Shown here in pieces: positions 1 through 7,737 of a stretch of 64,000 nt of DNA. The stretch covers positions 5,084,001 to 5,148,000 of the forward strand of contig NZ_CP082833.1 in assembly GCF_021278985.1 (NCBI RefSeq), read 5' to 3'. Each line of letters begins with the position of its first letter. Position 1 is the stretch's first letter. This stretch comes from Citrobacter rodentium NBRC 105723 = DSM 16636 (GTDB lineage Bacteria > Pseudomonadota > Gammaproteobacteria > Enterobacterales > Enterobacteriaceae). The notes under the pieces are model-generated. The model saw only the letters and a list, made by a program, of their open reading frames with translations. It made no database searches and had not been told where the DNA came from. The translations under genes and the position numbers were made by a program.

Positions 1-144
1 CCAGTTAAAGCCGCGTACGCCCATCACCACGATGGATGCCACCAGCAGAAGGCCAGAGATGCCGAAAGCCCAGTAATCCCAGCGCATAAAGTCCCAGACT
101 TTACGGCCGTGGTTCAATTGTTCAACAGTATATTCCTGTGCCAC
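1..144 (-). CDS. secF: Protein translocase subunit SecF (N-terminal part, cut by window edge)
   Basis: The first 48 codons of SecF are visible, reading leftwards off the window. The start is a GTG (V-A-Q-E-Y-T-V-E) with an AGGAG about 8 nt upstream, 10 nt after the secD stop. The visible part has a short cytoplasmic head and then the first hydrophobic segment (about residues 28-44). SecF pairs with SecD in the inner membrane and uses the proton gradient to help SecYEG pull exported proteins through. The identification rests on the N-terminal sequence and its position directly after secD. Confidence 0.93.
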   Translation of the reverse strand, partial: MAQEYTVEQLNHGRKVWDFMRWDYWAFGISGLLLVASIVVMGVRGFNW

Positions 145-154
145 TTCGCACTCC

Positions 155-2002
155 TCAGATTGACAGCTTCTTGACGCGCTTGCCGCCATACAGCAGGTTT
201 ACGATGGCACGTGTACCGACGATCGCGGTAAACATCGACGTCGCCACACCGATACCGGTAGTAATCGCGAACCCTTTAATTGCCCCGGTGCCGACCGCGT
301 ACAGGATAATGACCTTAATCAGCGTCGTAATGTTCGCATCGAAAATGGAACTGAACGCGCCCGCATACCCCTCGTTGATCGCCTGCTGGATCGAACGCCC
401 GTTGCTCAACTCTTCTTTAATACGTTCGTTGATCAGTACGTTCGCATCGACGGCGACGGCAAGGGTTAAGACTATCCCCGCAATCCCCGGCATACTCAGC
501 GTGGCCCCCGGCAGCAGCGACATCACGCCGACAATCAGCACCAGGTTAGCGATCAGCGCGCTGGTCGCAATCAGACCAAACTTCTTATAGAACAGCACCA
601 TGAACAGGATAGATACCGCCAGACCGGCCAGACACGCTTCCAGGCCCTGCTTGATGTTCTGCATCCCGAGGGTTGGACCGATAGTGCGTTCTTCAACAAT
701 CTGAATCGGCGCAATCAGGGCGCCCGCGCGCAGCAGCAGAGAGAGCTGACGCGCTTCGTTCGGGTTGTTGATGCCGGTAATACGGAAGCTGTTGCCGAGG
801 CGAGACTGGATGTTGGCGATGTTAATCACCTCTTCCTGTTTCACCAGCACCGCGCGACCGTTGGCGTCTTTCTTACCGCTGTCTTTATACTCCACGAACA
901 GCGTCGCCATCGGCTTGCCGATATTGTCTTTGGTGAAGTTAGACATGATATTGCCGCCCGCGCTGTCCAGCGAGATGTTTACCTGCGGCTGGTTGTATTC
1001 ATCCTGGCTCGACGTGGAGTCGGTGATATGGTCGCCGGTCAGAATAACGCGCTTGTACAGCACCACCGGCTGGCCTTCACGCATTTGCTTCACTTCGGAG
1101 TCGCCCGGTACGCGACCAGATGCCGCAGCGGCCTGATCTACGTTGGTGTTGACCAGACGAAACTCCAGCGTTGCCGTCGCGCCGAGAATCTCTTTGGCGC
1201 GCGCGGTGTCCTGGATGCCCGGCAGTTCGACCACGATACGGTCGGCGCCCTGACGCTGAACCACCGGTTCGGCGACGCCCAGCTGGTTAACACGGTTGCG
1301 CAGGATGTTGATGTTCTGCTGAACCGCATACTCACGCGCTTCGCTCAGACGGGCATCGGTCATCACCGCGCGCAGCGCATTGCTGCCCTGGCTGGAGATC
1401 ACCAGATCCTGATGACGCTTGCTGAGATAAGCAATCGCTTCGTCACGCGCGCTGGCGTCACGGAAGTTAATGCTCAGCCCGTAGTTGTCCTCTTTCCGGA
1501 CGGTGGTATACGGAATGCCTTTTTCACGCAGATCGCTGCGCAGGCTGTCAATATTTTGTTCCTGCAGTTTGCCCAGAGCGGTGTCCATATCCACTTCCAT
1601 CAGGAAGTGAACGCCGCCACGCAGATCAAGGCCGAGTTTCATCGGCTCTGCTTTGATGGCGGCCAGCCAGCGCGGGGTTGCCGGAGCAAGGTTAAGCGCC
1701 ACGACGTATTTATCACCCAGCACGCCCACCAGCGCTTCACGTGCGCGCAGTTGAGTGTCGGTGGTGTCGAAGCGCGCAAGGATAGCGCCCTCTTCCAGTG
1801 CCACAGACTTCGCGGTAATTTTTTCTTGTTGTAACGTATTCTGGACCTGGATCAGCGTTTGCTCACTGGCGGCGACGCCGCGCGCGCCAGTGATTTGAAC
1901 GGCCGGATCCTCACCATACAGGTTGGGAAGCGCATACAGCAGACCGACGATAATCACGACGATCAGCATGATATACTTCCACAAAGGATAACGGTTTAAC
2001 AC
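155..2002 (-). CDS. secD: Protein translocase subunit SecD
   Basis: The 615-residue length equals that of E. coli SecD. It has an N-terminal membrane segment (about residues 8-25), a long periplasmic P1 region with the conserved LGLDLRGGVHF motif near residue 123, and a C-terminal block of five membrane helices (about 450-610) in the RND-like fold shared with SecF. SecD and SecF form a complex that uses the proton-motive force to assist late steps of Sec export. It lies between yajC and secF with a 10-nt gap to secF, so the three are cotranscribed. Nothing looks truncated. Confidence 0.98.
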   Translation of the reverse strand: MLNRYPLWKYIMLIVVIIVGLLYALPNLYGEDPAVQITGARGVAASEQTLIQVQNTLQQEKITAKSVALEEGAILARFDTTDTQLRAREALVGVLGDKYVVALNLAPATPRWLAAIKAEPMKLGLDLRGGVHFLMEVDMDTALGKLQEQNIDSLRSDLREKGIPYTTVRKEDNYGLSINFRDASARDEAIAYLSKRHQDLVISSQGSNALRAVMTDARLSEAREYAVQQNINILRNRVNQLGVAEPVVQRQGADRIVVELPGIQDTARAKEILGATATLEFRLVNTNVDQAAAASGRVPGDSEVKQMREGQPVVLYKRVILTGDHITDSTSSQDEYNQPQVNISLDSAGGNIMSNFTKDNIGKPMATLFVEYKDSGKKDANGRAVLVKQEEVINIANIQSRLGNSFRITGINNPNEARQLSLLLRAGALIAPIQIVEERTIGPTLGMQNIKQGLEACLAGLAVSILFMVLFYKKFGLIATSALIANLVLIVGVMSLLPGATLSMPGIAGIVLTLAVAVDANVLINERIKEELSNGRSIQQAINEGYAGAFSSIFDANITTLIKVIILYAVGTGAIKGFAITTGIGVATSMFTAIVGTRAIVNLLYGGKRVKKLSI

Positions 2003-2029
2003 GGCAGTTCCCTTCGGGAAAAGTTACTA

Positions 2030-2362
2030 TTACAGCGCCTTCATGGTGCCTTTCGGCAGAACGGCAGCTACGAAGTCACGTTTGATGACCACTTCCGTGG
2101 TGTCATTCAGGGCGATAGCGATGTAGCCGGTTTCCGCAACTTTCGTCACGCGACCCACCAGACCGCCATTCGTCAGGACTTCATCACCTTTCGCGATAGA
2201 ATCCATCAGCTTTTTGTGCTCTTTGGTACGCTTCTGCTGTGGACGCAGGATCATGAAATAGAAAATCAGACCAAAGACCACCAGCATCAGAATCAGAGAC
2301 ATCGGGCTGCCCTGCGCCGGAGCACCTGTTGCCGCTACCGCATCAGAAATAAAAAAGCTCAT
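2030..2362 (-). CDS. yajC: Sec translocon accessory subunit YajC
   Basis: A 110-residue small inner-membrane protein. A short periplasmic N-terminus is followed by one strong membrane helix (about residues 20-40, ending F-Y-F-M-I-L-R-P-Q-Q-K-R) and a basic cytoplasmic domain of the YajC/preprotein translocase family. It associates with SecDF and YidC. It sits 27 nt upstream of secD and 22 nt downstream of tgt, in the conserved queA-tgt-yajC-secD-secF order. Confidence 0.97.
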   Translation of the reverse strand: MSFFISDAVAATGAPAQGSPMSLILMLVVFGLIFYFMILRPQQKRTKEHKKLMDSIAKGDEVLTNGGLVGRVTKVAETGYIAIALNDTTEVVIKRDFVAAVLPKGTMKAL

Positions 2363-2384
2363 TCAAATTCCCTCATTATTAAAA

Positions 2385-3512
2385 TTAATCAACGTTTAAA
2401 GGTGGAACAGGTCGACCCTGACGTTGGTAAAACCCGGTCACGAAGCTCTCTAATTTACCCTCTTCGATAGCCTTGCGTAAACCCGCCATCAGACGCTGGT
2501 AGTAACGCAGGTTATGAATGGTATTGAGTCGCGCGCCCAATATTTCGTTGCAACGATCGAGATGATGCAAGTAGGCGCGTGAATAATTGCGACAGGTGTA
2601 GCAATCACACTCGGCATCAAGTGGGCTGGTGTCGCTTTTATACTTCGCATTGCGAATTTTCACCACGCCGTCAGTCACGAACAGATGACCATTACGGGCG
2701 TTGCGGGTTGGCATCACGCAGTCAAACATATCGATACCGCGACGCACGCCTTCAACCAGATCTTCTGGTTTACCGACGCCCATCAGGTAACGTGGTTTAT
2801 CCGCCGGAATTTGCGGGCAGACGTGCTCAAGGATACGGTGCATATCCTCTTTCGGTTCGCCCACAGCCAAACCGCCGACAGCGTAGCCATCAAAGCCAAT
2901 CTCTACCAGAGCTTTCACGGAGATATCACGTAAATCTTCGTAAACGCTGCCCTGGATGATACCAAAAAGCGCATTTTTGTTGCCAAGGCTGTCAAAACGC
3001 TCGCGGCTACGCTTCGCCCAGCGCAGGGACATCTCCATCGAACGTTTAGCATAGTCCCAGTCCGCCGGATACGGCGTACATTCGTCAAAGATCATGACGA
3101 TATCGGAACCGAGATCGTACTGAATCTCCATCGACTTTTCCGGATCGAGGAAAATCGGATCGCCGTTGATCGGGTTACGGAAATGGACGCCCTGCTCGGT
3201 GATCTTACGAATGTCGCCAAGGCTGAACACCTGGAAGCCGCCGGAATCGGTCAGAATCGGCCCTTTCCACTGCATAAAGTCGTGGAGGTCGCCGTGCAGC
3301 TTCATGATCTCCTGGCCCGGACGCAGCCAGAGGTGGAAGGTGTTGCCGAGAATAATTTGCGCGCCGGTGGCTTCAACTTCTTCCGGCGTCATCCCTTTTA
3401 CGGTGCCGTAAGTGCCCACAGGCATAAAAGCGGGCGTTTCCACGACGCCGCGATCGAACACCAGGCGACCGCGACGCGCGCGACCGTCGGTGGTATCAAG
3501 TTCAAACTTCAT
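2385..3512 (-). CDS. tgt: tRNA-guanine transglycosylase
   Basis: This 375-residue enzyme exchanges the wobble guanine of GUN-anticodon tRNAs for preQ1, the first tRNA-level step of queuosine synthesis. Visible signatures are the L-T-D-S-G-G-F loop with the general acid/base Asp near residue 89, the D-M-F-D-C-V-M-P-T-R catalytic segment near 260-270, and the zinc site C-D-C-Y-T-C near 302-307 with a following His. Full family length. It lies downstream of queA, the next enzyme of the same pathway, and upstream of yajC. Confidence 0.98.
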   Translation of the reverse strand: MKFELDTTDGRARRGRLVFDRGVVETPAFMPVGTYGTVKGMTPEEVEATGAQIILGNTFHLWLRPGQEIMKLHGDLHDFMQWKGPILTDSGGFQVFSLGDIRKITEQGVHFRNPINGDPIFLDPEKSMEIQYDLGSDIVMIFDECTPYPADWDYAKRSMEMSLRWAKRSRERFDSLGNKNALFGIIQGSVYEDLRDISVKALVEIGFDGYAVGGLAVGEPKEDMHRILEHVCPQIPADKPRYLMGVGKPEDLVEGVRRGIDMFDCVMPTRNARNGHLFVTDGVVKIRNAKYKSDTSPLDAECDCYTCRNYSRAYLHHLDRCNEILGARLNTIHNLRYYQRLMAGLRKAIEEGKLESFVTGFYQRQGRPVPPLNVD

Positions 3513-3564
3513 TCTTTCTCCTGCATCAGAGAGACAGTCTGATGGTTATTCCGGTGTCGCGGAC

Positions 3565-4635
3565 TTATTCCCCGACACGCTCATGTAAAGCCTGCGGATT
3601 GTACGTGATAAACATCGCATCCCCGTAGCTAAAAAAGCGATATTTTTGTTCTACCGCAGCCTTATAGGCGTTCATGGTGTGCTGATAACCGGCAAATGCG
3701 GAAACCAGCATAATCAGCGTCGATTCAGGCAGATGGAAATTGGTCACCAGCGCATCAATCACTTTGTACTGATAACCGGGATAGATGAAAATCTGCGTAT
3801 CGCCGAAGAACGGCTCGATAAGGTCGCTTTTCGCCGCCTGCGCCGCGCTCTCCAGGGAGCGCACGGAAGTGGTGCCCACTGCGATCACCCGGTTGCCGCG
3901 CGCTTTCGCCGCCAGCACCGCGTCCACGACCTCCTGCGGCACTTCCGCATATTCGGAGTGCATGATGTGGTCTTCAATGCTGTCAACGCGCACCGGCTGG
4001 AAAGTACCCGCGCCGACGTGCAGAGTGACGAACGCCATCTCAATCCCTTTCTCACGCAGCGCGGCCAGCAGCGGTTCATCAAAGTGTAGGCCGGCGGTCG
4101 GCGCCGCCACCGCGCCCGGTTTTTCGCTGTATACCGTCTGATAAAGCTCGCGGTCGGCGTCCTCGTCCGGACGATCGATATACGGCGGCAGCGGCATATG
4201 GCCGATGGCGTTAAGAATATCCAGCACCGGACGGGCATCGTTAAATTCAACTTCAAACAGCGCGCCGTGGCGGGCGGTCATGGTGGCATTAATGCTTTCG
4301 TCATCGCCAAGCAGCAGCTCTGCGCCCGGTTTCGGCGCTTTCGAGGCGCGGATATGCGCCAGAATACGCTTATCATCCAGCATCCGCTCAACCAACACTT
4401 CAATCTTACCGCCGCTGGCTTTGCGGCCAAACAGACGCGCCGGGATCACCCGGGTATTGTTAAAGACCAACAGATCGCCGGGGTTGAGCTTAGCAAGCAG
4501 ATCGGTGAAAGTACCATGCGTCAGCGCGCCCGTCGGCCCGTCCAGCGACAGCAAGCGGCAACTGCTGCGCTCCGGCTGCGGATAGTGGGCAATCAGGGAT
4601 TCAGGTAGTTCAAAGGAGAAATCGGTAACGCGCAT
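3565..4635 (-). CDS. queA: S-adenosylmethionine:tRNA ribosyltransferase-isomerase
   Basis: The 356-residue length is normal for QueA. The enzyme transfers and isomerises the ribosyl part of SAM onto preQ1-tRNA to give epoxyqueuosine. The N-terminus M-R-V-T-D-F-S-F-E-L-P and the internal A-A-P-T-A-G-L-H-F and V-G-A-G-T-F-Q-P-V motifs are typical. It is the first gene of the leftward queA-tgt-yajC-secDF unit. The 92 bp between it and acpH (4636-4727) must hold two divergent promoters. Confidence 0.98.
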   Translation of the reverse strand: MRVTDFSFELPESLIAHYPQPERSSCRLLSLDGPTGALTHGTFTDLLAKLNPGDLLVFNNTRVIPARLFGRKASGGKIEVLVERMLDDKRILAHIRASKAPKPGAELLLGDDESINATMTARHGALFEVEFNDARPVLDILNAIGHMPLPPYIDRPDEDADRELYQTVYSEKPGAVAAPTAGLHFDEPLLAALREKGIEMAFVTLHVGAGTFQPVRVDSIEDHIMHSEYAEVPQEVVDAVLAAKARGNRVIAVGTTSVRSLESAAQAAKSDLIEPFFGDTQIFIYPGYQYKVIDALVTNFHLPESTLIMLVSAFAGYQHTMNAYKAAVEQKYRFFSYGDAMFITYNPQALHERVGE

Positions 4636-4727
4636 GACTCTGACTCAGACTAAAATAAGAGGCGGGTAGTCTAGTGCCGGGGCGCTCTCCCTGCAACCGT
4701 TACCCACTTCTGGAAAGATAATCGATA

Positions 4728-5309
4728 ATGAATTTTTTAGCTCACCTGCATCTGGCTCATCTTGCTGACAGTTCGCTTTCCGGCAATCTGCTGGCCGATT
4801 TTGTCCGGGGGAACCCGGAAACGCACTTTCCGCCCGAGGTGGTGGAAGGCATTCTGATGCACCGGCGCATCGACGTGCTGACCGATAATCTGCCGGAAGT
4901 TCGCGAAGCGCGGGAGTGGTTTCGTCGCGAAACGCGCCGCGTGGCGCCCATCACCCTGGACGTGATGTGGGATCACTTTCTGTCGCGCCACTGGGCGCAG
5001 ATTTCACCAGACTTCCCGCTTCCGGCGTTTGTCGGCTACGCCCGCACCCAGATCGCCACCATCCTGCCCGATTCGCCGCCGCGTTTTGTCAATCTTAATC
5101 ATCATCTGTGGTCGGAACAGTGGCTGGAGCGCTATCGCGATATGGCATTTATACAGAATGTCCTGAACGGCATGGCCAGCCGCCGCCCGCGCCTTGAGGC
5201 GCTGCGCGACTCCTGGCATGACCTGGACCGCCATTATGACGCGCTGGAAGAACGCTTCTGGCGCTTTTATCCGCAGATGATGGACCAGGCGCGACAGAAA
5301 ACGCTCTGA
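4728..5309 (+). CDS. acpH: Acyl carrier protein phosphodiesterase AcpH
   Basis: A 193-residue protein matching AcpH (former YajB), which removes the 4'-phosphopantetheine arm from holo-ACP. The N-terminus M-N-F-L-A-H-L-H-L-A and the downstream G-N-L-L-A-D-F-V-R-G and H-R-R-I-D segments carry the His/Asp residues expected of its HD-like metal site. It is transcribed rightwards and followed by a BIME array instead of an obvious terminator. Its place next to queA matches E. coli. Confidence 0.95.
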   Translation: MNFLAHLHLAHLADSSLSGNLLADFVRGNPETHFPPEVVEGILMHRRIDVLTDNLPEVREAREWFRRETRRVAPITLDVMWDHFLSRHWAQISPDFPLPAFVGYARTQIATILPDSPPRFVNLNHHLWSEQWLERYRDMAFIQNVLNGMASRRPRLEALRDSWHDLDRHYDALEERFWRFYPQMMDQARQKTL

Positions 5310-5330
5310 TCGTCATTGTGGTTGCGGTTT

Positions 5331-5572
5331 GCCTGATGGCGCTGCGCTTATCAGGCCTACAAATGGTGCGGCCGTAGGCCGGATAAGGCGTAGCCGCCAT
5401 CCGGCGCTGGATTGCCTGATGGCGCTGCGCTTATCAGGCCTACAAGTGGTGCGGCCGTAGGCCGGATAAGGCGTAGCCGCCATCCGGCGCTGGATTGCCT
5501 GATGGCGCTGCGCTTGTCAGGCCTACAAGTGGTGCGTCCGTAGGCCGGATAAGGCGTAGCCGCCATCCGGCG
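5331..5572. repeat. Three tandem BIMEs (paired REP elements), 83-bp period
   Basis: Three near-identical units begin at 5331, 5414 and 5497. Each holds a REP in one orientation (GCCTGATGGCGCTGCGCTTATCAGGCCTAC), a short spacer, and a REP in the other orientation (GTAGGCCGGATAAGGCG ... GCCATCCGGC). Units differ by only a few bases. They fill the space between acpH and the peroxiredoxin gene and probably stabilise the acpH transcript end or bind DNA gyrase/IHF, as known for BIMEs. Confidence 0.95.
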
Positions 5573-5693
5573 ATACGCATTGATAGGCAAAAGCTGGCTG
5601 AACGATTGCCATCGCCTTTTTGTCTTCTTCCCGATCACTCTCTATACTGGCCCGCGTTGCGTTCTAAAACCCTTAACTTTGCAGGAGTATTAT

Positions 5694-6296
5694 ATGGTAC
5701 TGGTGACTCGTCAGGCTCCGGATTTCACAGCGGCTGCGGTACTGGGCAGCGGTGAGATCGTTGAAAACTTCAACTTCAAACAGCACACCAACGGTAAAGC
5801 GACCGTTCTGTTCTTCTGGCCGATGGACTTCACCTTCGTTTGCCCGTCCGAGCTGATCGCTTTCGATAAACGTTATGAAGAATTCCAGAAGCGCGGCGTA
5901 GAAGTGGTTGGCGTCTCTTTTGACTCTGAGTTCGTCCACAACGCATGGCGTAACACCCCTGTCGACAAAGGCGGCATCGGTGCGGTGAAATACGCGATGG
6001 TTGCTGACGTTAAGCGTGAAATTCAGAAAGCTTACGGCATTGAACACCCGGAAGCGGGCGTGGCGCTGCGCGGTTCTTTCCTGATCGACGCCAACGGCAT
6101 CGTGCGCCACCAGGTGGTTAACGACCTGCCGCTGGGCCGCAACATCGACGAAATGCTGCGTATGGTTGACGCCCTGCAGTTCCACGAAGAGCACGGTGAA
6201 GTTTGCCCGGCGCAGTGGGAAAAAGGCAAAGAAGGCATGAACGCCTCTCCGGACGGCGTGGCTAAATACCTGACCGAAAACGTCTCCAGCCTGTAA
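5694..6296 (+). CDS. tsaA: 2-Cys peroxiredoxin (AhpC/TsaA family)
   Basis: A 200-residue typical 2-Cys peroxiredoxin that reduces hydrogen peroxide and organic peroxides. The peroxidatic Cys lies in F-T-F-V-C-P-S-E near residue 51 and the resolving Cys in G-E-V-C-P-A-Q-W near 169. The start was set at the ATG preceded by GCAGGAG 8 nt upstream; a longer in-frame reading from 5580 would run through REP sequence and is unlikely. K-12 lacks a gene here, while Salmonella carries tsaA in this neighbourhood, so the symbol is by family and position. A strong terminator follows immediately. Confidence 0.93.
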   Translation: MVLVTRQAPDFTAAAVLGSGEIVENFNFKQHTNGKATVLFFWPMDFTFVCPSELIAFDKRYEEFQKRGVEVVGVSFDSEFVHNAWRNTPVDKGGIGAVKYAMVADVKREIQKAYGIEHPEAGVALRGSFLIDANGIVRHQVVNDLPLGRNIDEMLRMVDALQFHEEHGEVCPAQWEKGKEGMNASPDGVAKYLTENVSSL

Positions 6297-6314
6297 TCGG
6301 CTCGAATCACGTAG

Positions 6315-6342
6315 AAAGGCTCGCAATGCGAGCCTTTTTTAT
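6315..6342 (+). terminator. Rho-independent terminator of the peroxiredoxin gene
   Basis: A perfect 9-bp stem (AAGGCTCGC / GCGAGCCTT) with a 3-nt AAT loop is followed by a T run. It begins about 20 bp after the stop codon and also separates the gene from the oppositely oriented DUF3999 gene. Confidence 0.92.
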
Positions 6343-6345
6343 TGC

Positions 6346-7737
6346 TTATGCCCCGCCGTCTTTCTTCACTTCCCGCCAGATACGAAACGCCATCAGCGCC
6401 AGTACGGCGACGCCCAGAATCAGCGCTCCCCAGACCAGCAGCGTTTGCCACTGGCTTTGTCGCTCAGCCGCCGATGTCGCACTCAGCCGCGCTTCGCCGC
6501 CAGGCGTGACGCTCTGCTGGGGAATCGCCCACGGCAGGTCATTCAACGCATGCGTTTTGCGCAGTGACGCCGGAATTAACCTGTCCAGTTCAATATCGGC
6601 TCTGATGGCGGCCCGGTTTCCCCAGGCCAGCATGTAAGGTCCCTTCCCCTGGGCATTAAATACCAGTTGGTAGCTGTCCCGCGCCCCGCTCACCGCAGGC
6701 AATGTCTCCGGCAGTCGGGCGTTGATGGTAGTGATTCTGACGGCCTCCACCTCCTGGCCGGAAAGAGCAATATCCTGAGAGCGCTGTCCGTCCAGCCGGT
6801 ACAACACGGTTTTCGTCAACGGCTGCCAGGCGGCGTTTTCCTCACTTCGCCAGGCCAGCGCCACCGGTAAAACCCCCTCATTCTGCAATGCGATGCTAAG
6901 CGAACTCAGCGGCTGCGGTTGCTTCCAGCGCCAGAGCGCCTCTTCATCTGAAACTCTATGCTCCTGAGCGCCTATCACCACGCGTTCGGACTCCGGCGCG
7001 CGGCTGTCGGCAATAGCGCTTACACTGTTTATCGTCAACGCCGGGCTTTGTGCATCAAGAATCACCAGCAGATAACGATTCCCCTGCGTTGAGAGCGTCA
7101 GACGGGCGCTGATAGTGTCCATTTTTAGCCGATCACCTTCGCGCGTCAGATCCATCAGCGGCGCGTCTTCCAGTATGGATCGCCAGTAGCGTAAATCACG
7201 GCTGCTATAGATCGAGGCTTTGCCCTGCCAGTTGCCTGCGGGCGGACGCCAGTCCAGGCGAAGCTGCGCCAGTGAAAACGGCTCTTGCCGCGCTTCCGGC
7301 AGCGTCAGTAAATAGCTCTGTCCGGACGCATTCACCTCGTCGCTGTTCAACTGAATTTCAATGCCGGCCTTCGAGCGTAAGACAAAAGATTCCCCCTGCC
7401 GCCCCTGTTCACGCGCCGCTACAGGCGACATATCCAGCGGAAAGAGCCGCAATTTCATCGTTTCTGGCGTCACGGGCTGCGCTTTCTGCGCCACCAGCGC
7501 AAACGGCACCGTTTCCCCCGCATGGTTAAAGACCCGCACATCGCGTAAATCCGGCCAGGCGCTACCCTCATACACCGTCTGCGGCAGCGGCAGACGATAC
7601 CAGGGCGATGCGCCTGTCGTCTCCAACATCACACCGGTGGCATAGTCCACTGGTGACTCTTTTGCCTCGTCGCTACCGGCCACCGTCCCTGCCGCGCTCA
7701 ACAGAGCGCTACATAGCAATGCTTTCATCCATTTCAT
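6346..7737 (-). CDS. DUF3999 family membrane-anchored protein
   Basis: A 463-residue protein of unknown function. The start M-K-W-M-K-A-L-L was chosen because it opens a clear signal peptide (hydrophobic to about residue 20) and its ATG overlaps the upstream DUF2339 stop by 4 nt (ATGA). The bulk is a periplasmic beta-rich region. A single membrane helix near the C-terminus (about 435-455) is followed by a basic tail. The overlap implies translational coupling with DUF2339, and the two families are commonly paired. The pair probably forms an envelope complex; this is inference. Confidence 0.85.
   Translation of the reverse strand: MKWMKALLCSALLSAAGTVAGSDEAKESPVDYATGVMLETTGASPWYRLPLPQTVYEGSAWPDLRDVRVFNHAGETVPFALVAQKAQPVTPETMKLRLFPLDMSPVAAREQGRQGESFVLRSKAGIEIQLNSDEVNASGQSYLLTLPEARQEPFSLAQLRLDWRPPAGNWQGKASIYSSRDLRYWRSILEDAPLMDLTREGDRLKMDTISARLTLSTQGNRYLLVILDAQSPALTINSVSAIADSRAPESERVVIGAQEHRVSDEEALWRWKQPQPLSSLSIALQNEGVLPVALAWRSEENAAWQPLTKTVLYRLDGQRSQDIALSGQEVEAVRITTINARLPETLPAVSGARDSYQLVFNAQGKGPYMLAWGNRAAIRADIELDRLIPASLRKTHALNDLPWAIPQQSVTPGGEARLSATSAAERQSQWQTLLVWGALILGVAVLALMAFRIWREVKKDGGA

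Noticed and set aside
1028..1834. 268-codon open frame opposite secD
   Set aside because: It lies fully antisense to secD, has no homology I recognise, and open antisense frames are common in GC-rich coding DNA.
5331..5572. Regular repeats at first sight resembling a CRISPR array
   Set aside because: The repeats are palindromic REP pairs with near-identical spacers and no cas genes; they are BIMEs.
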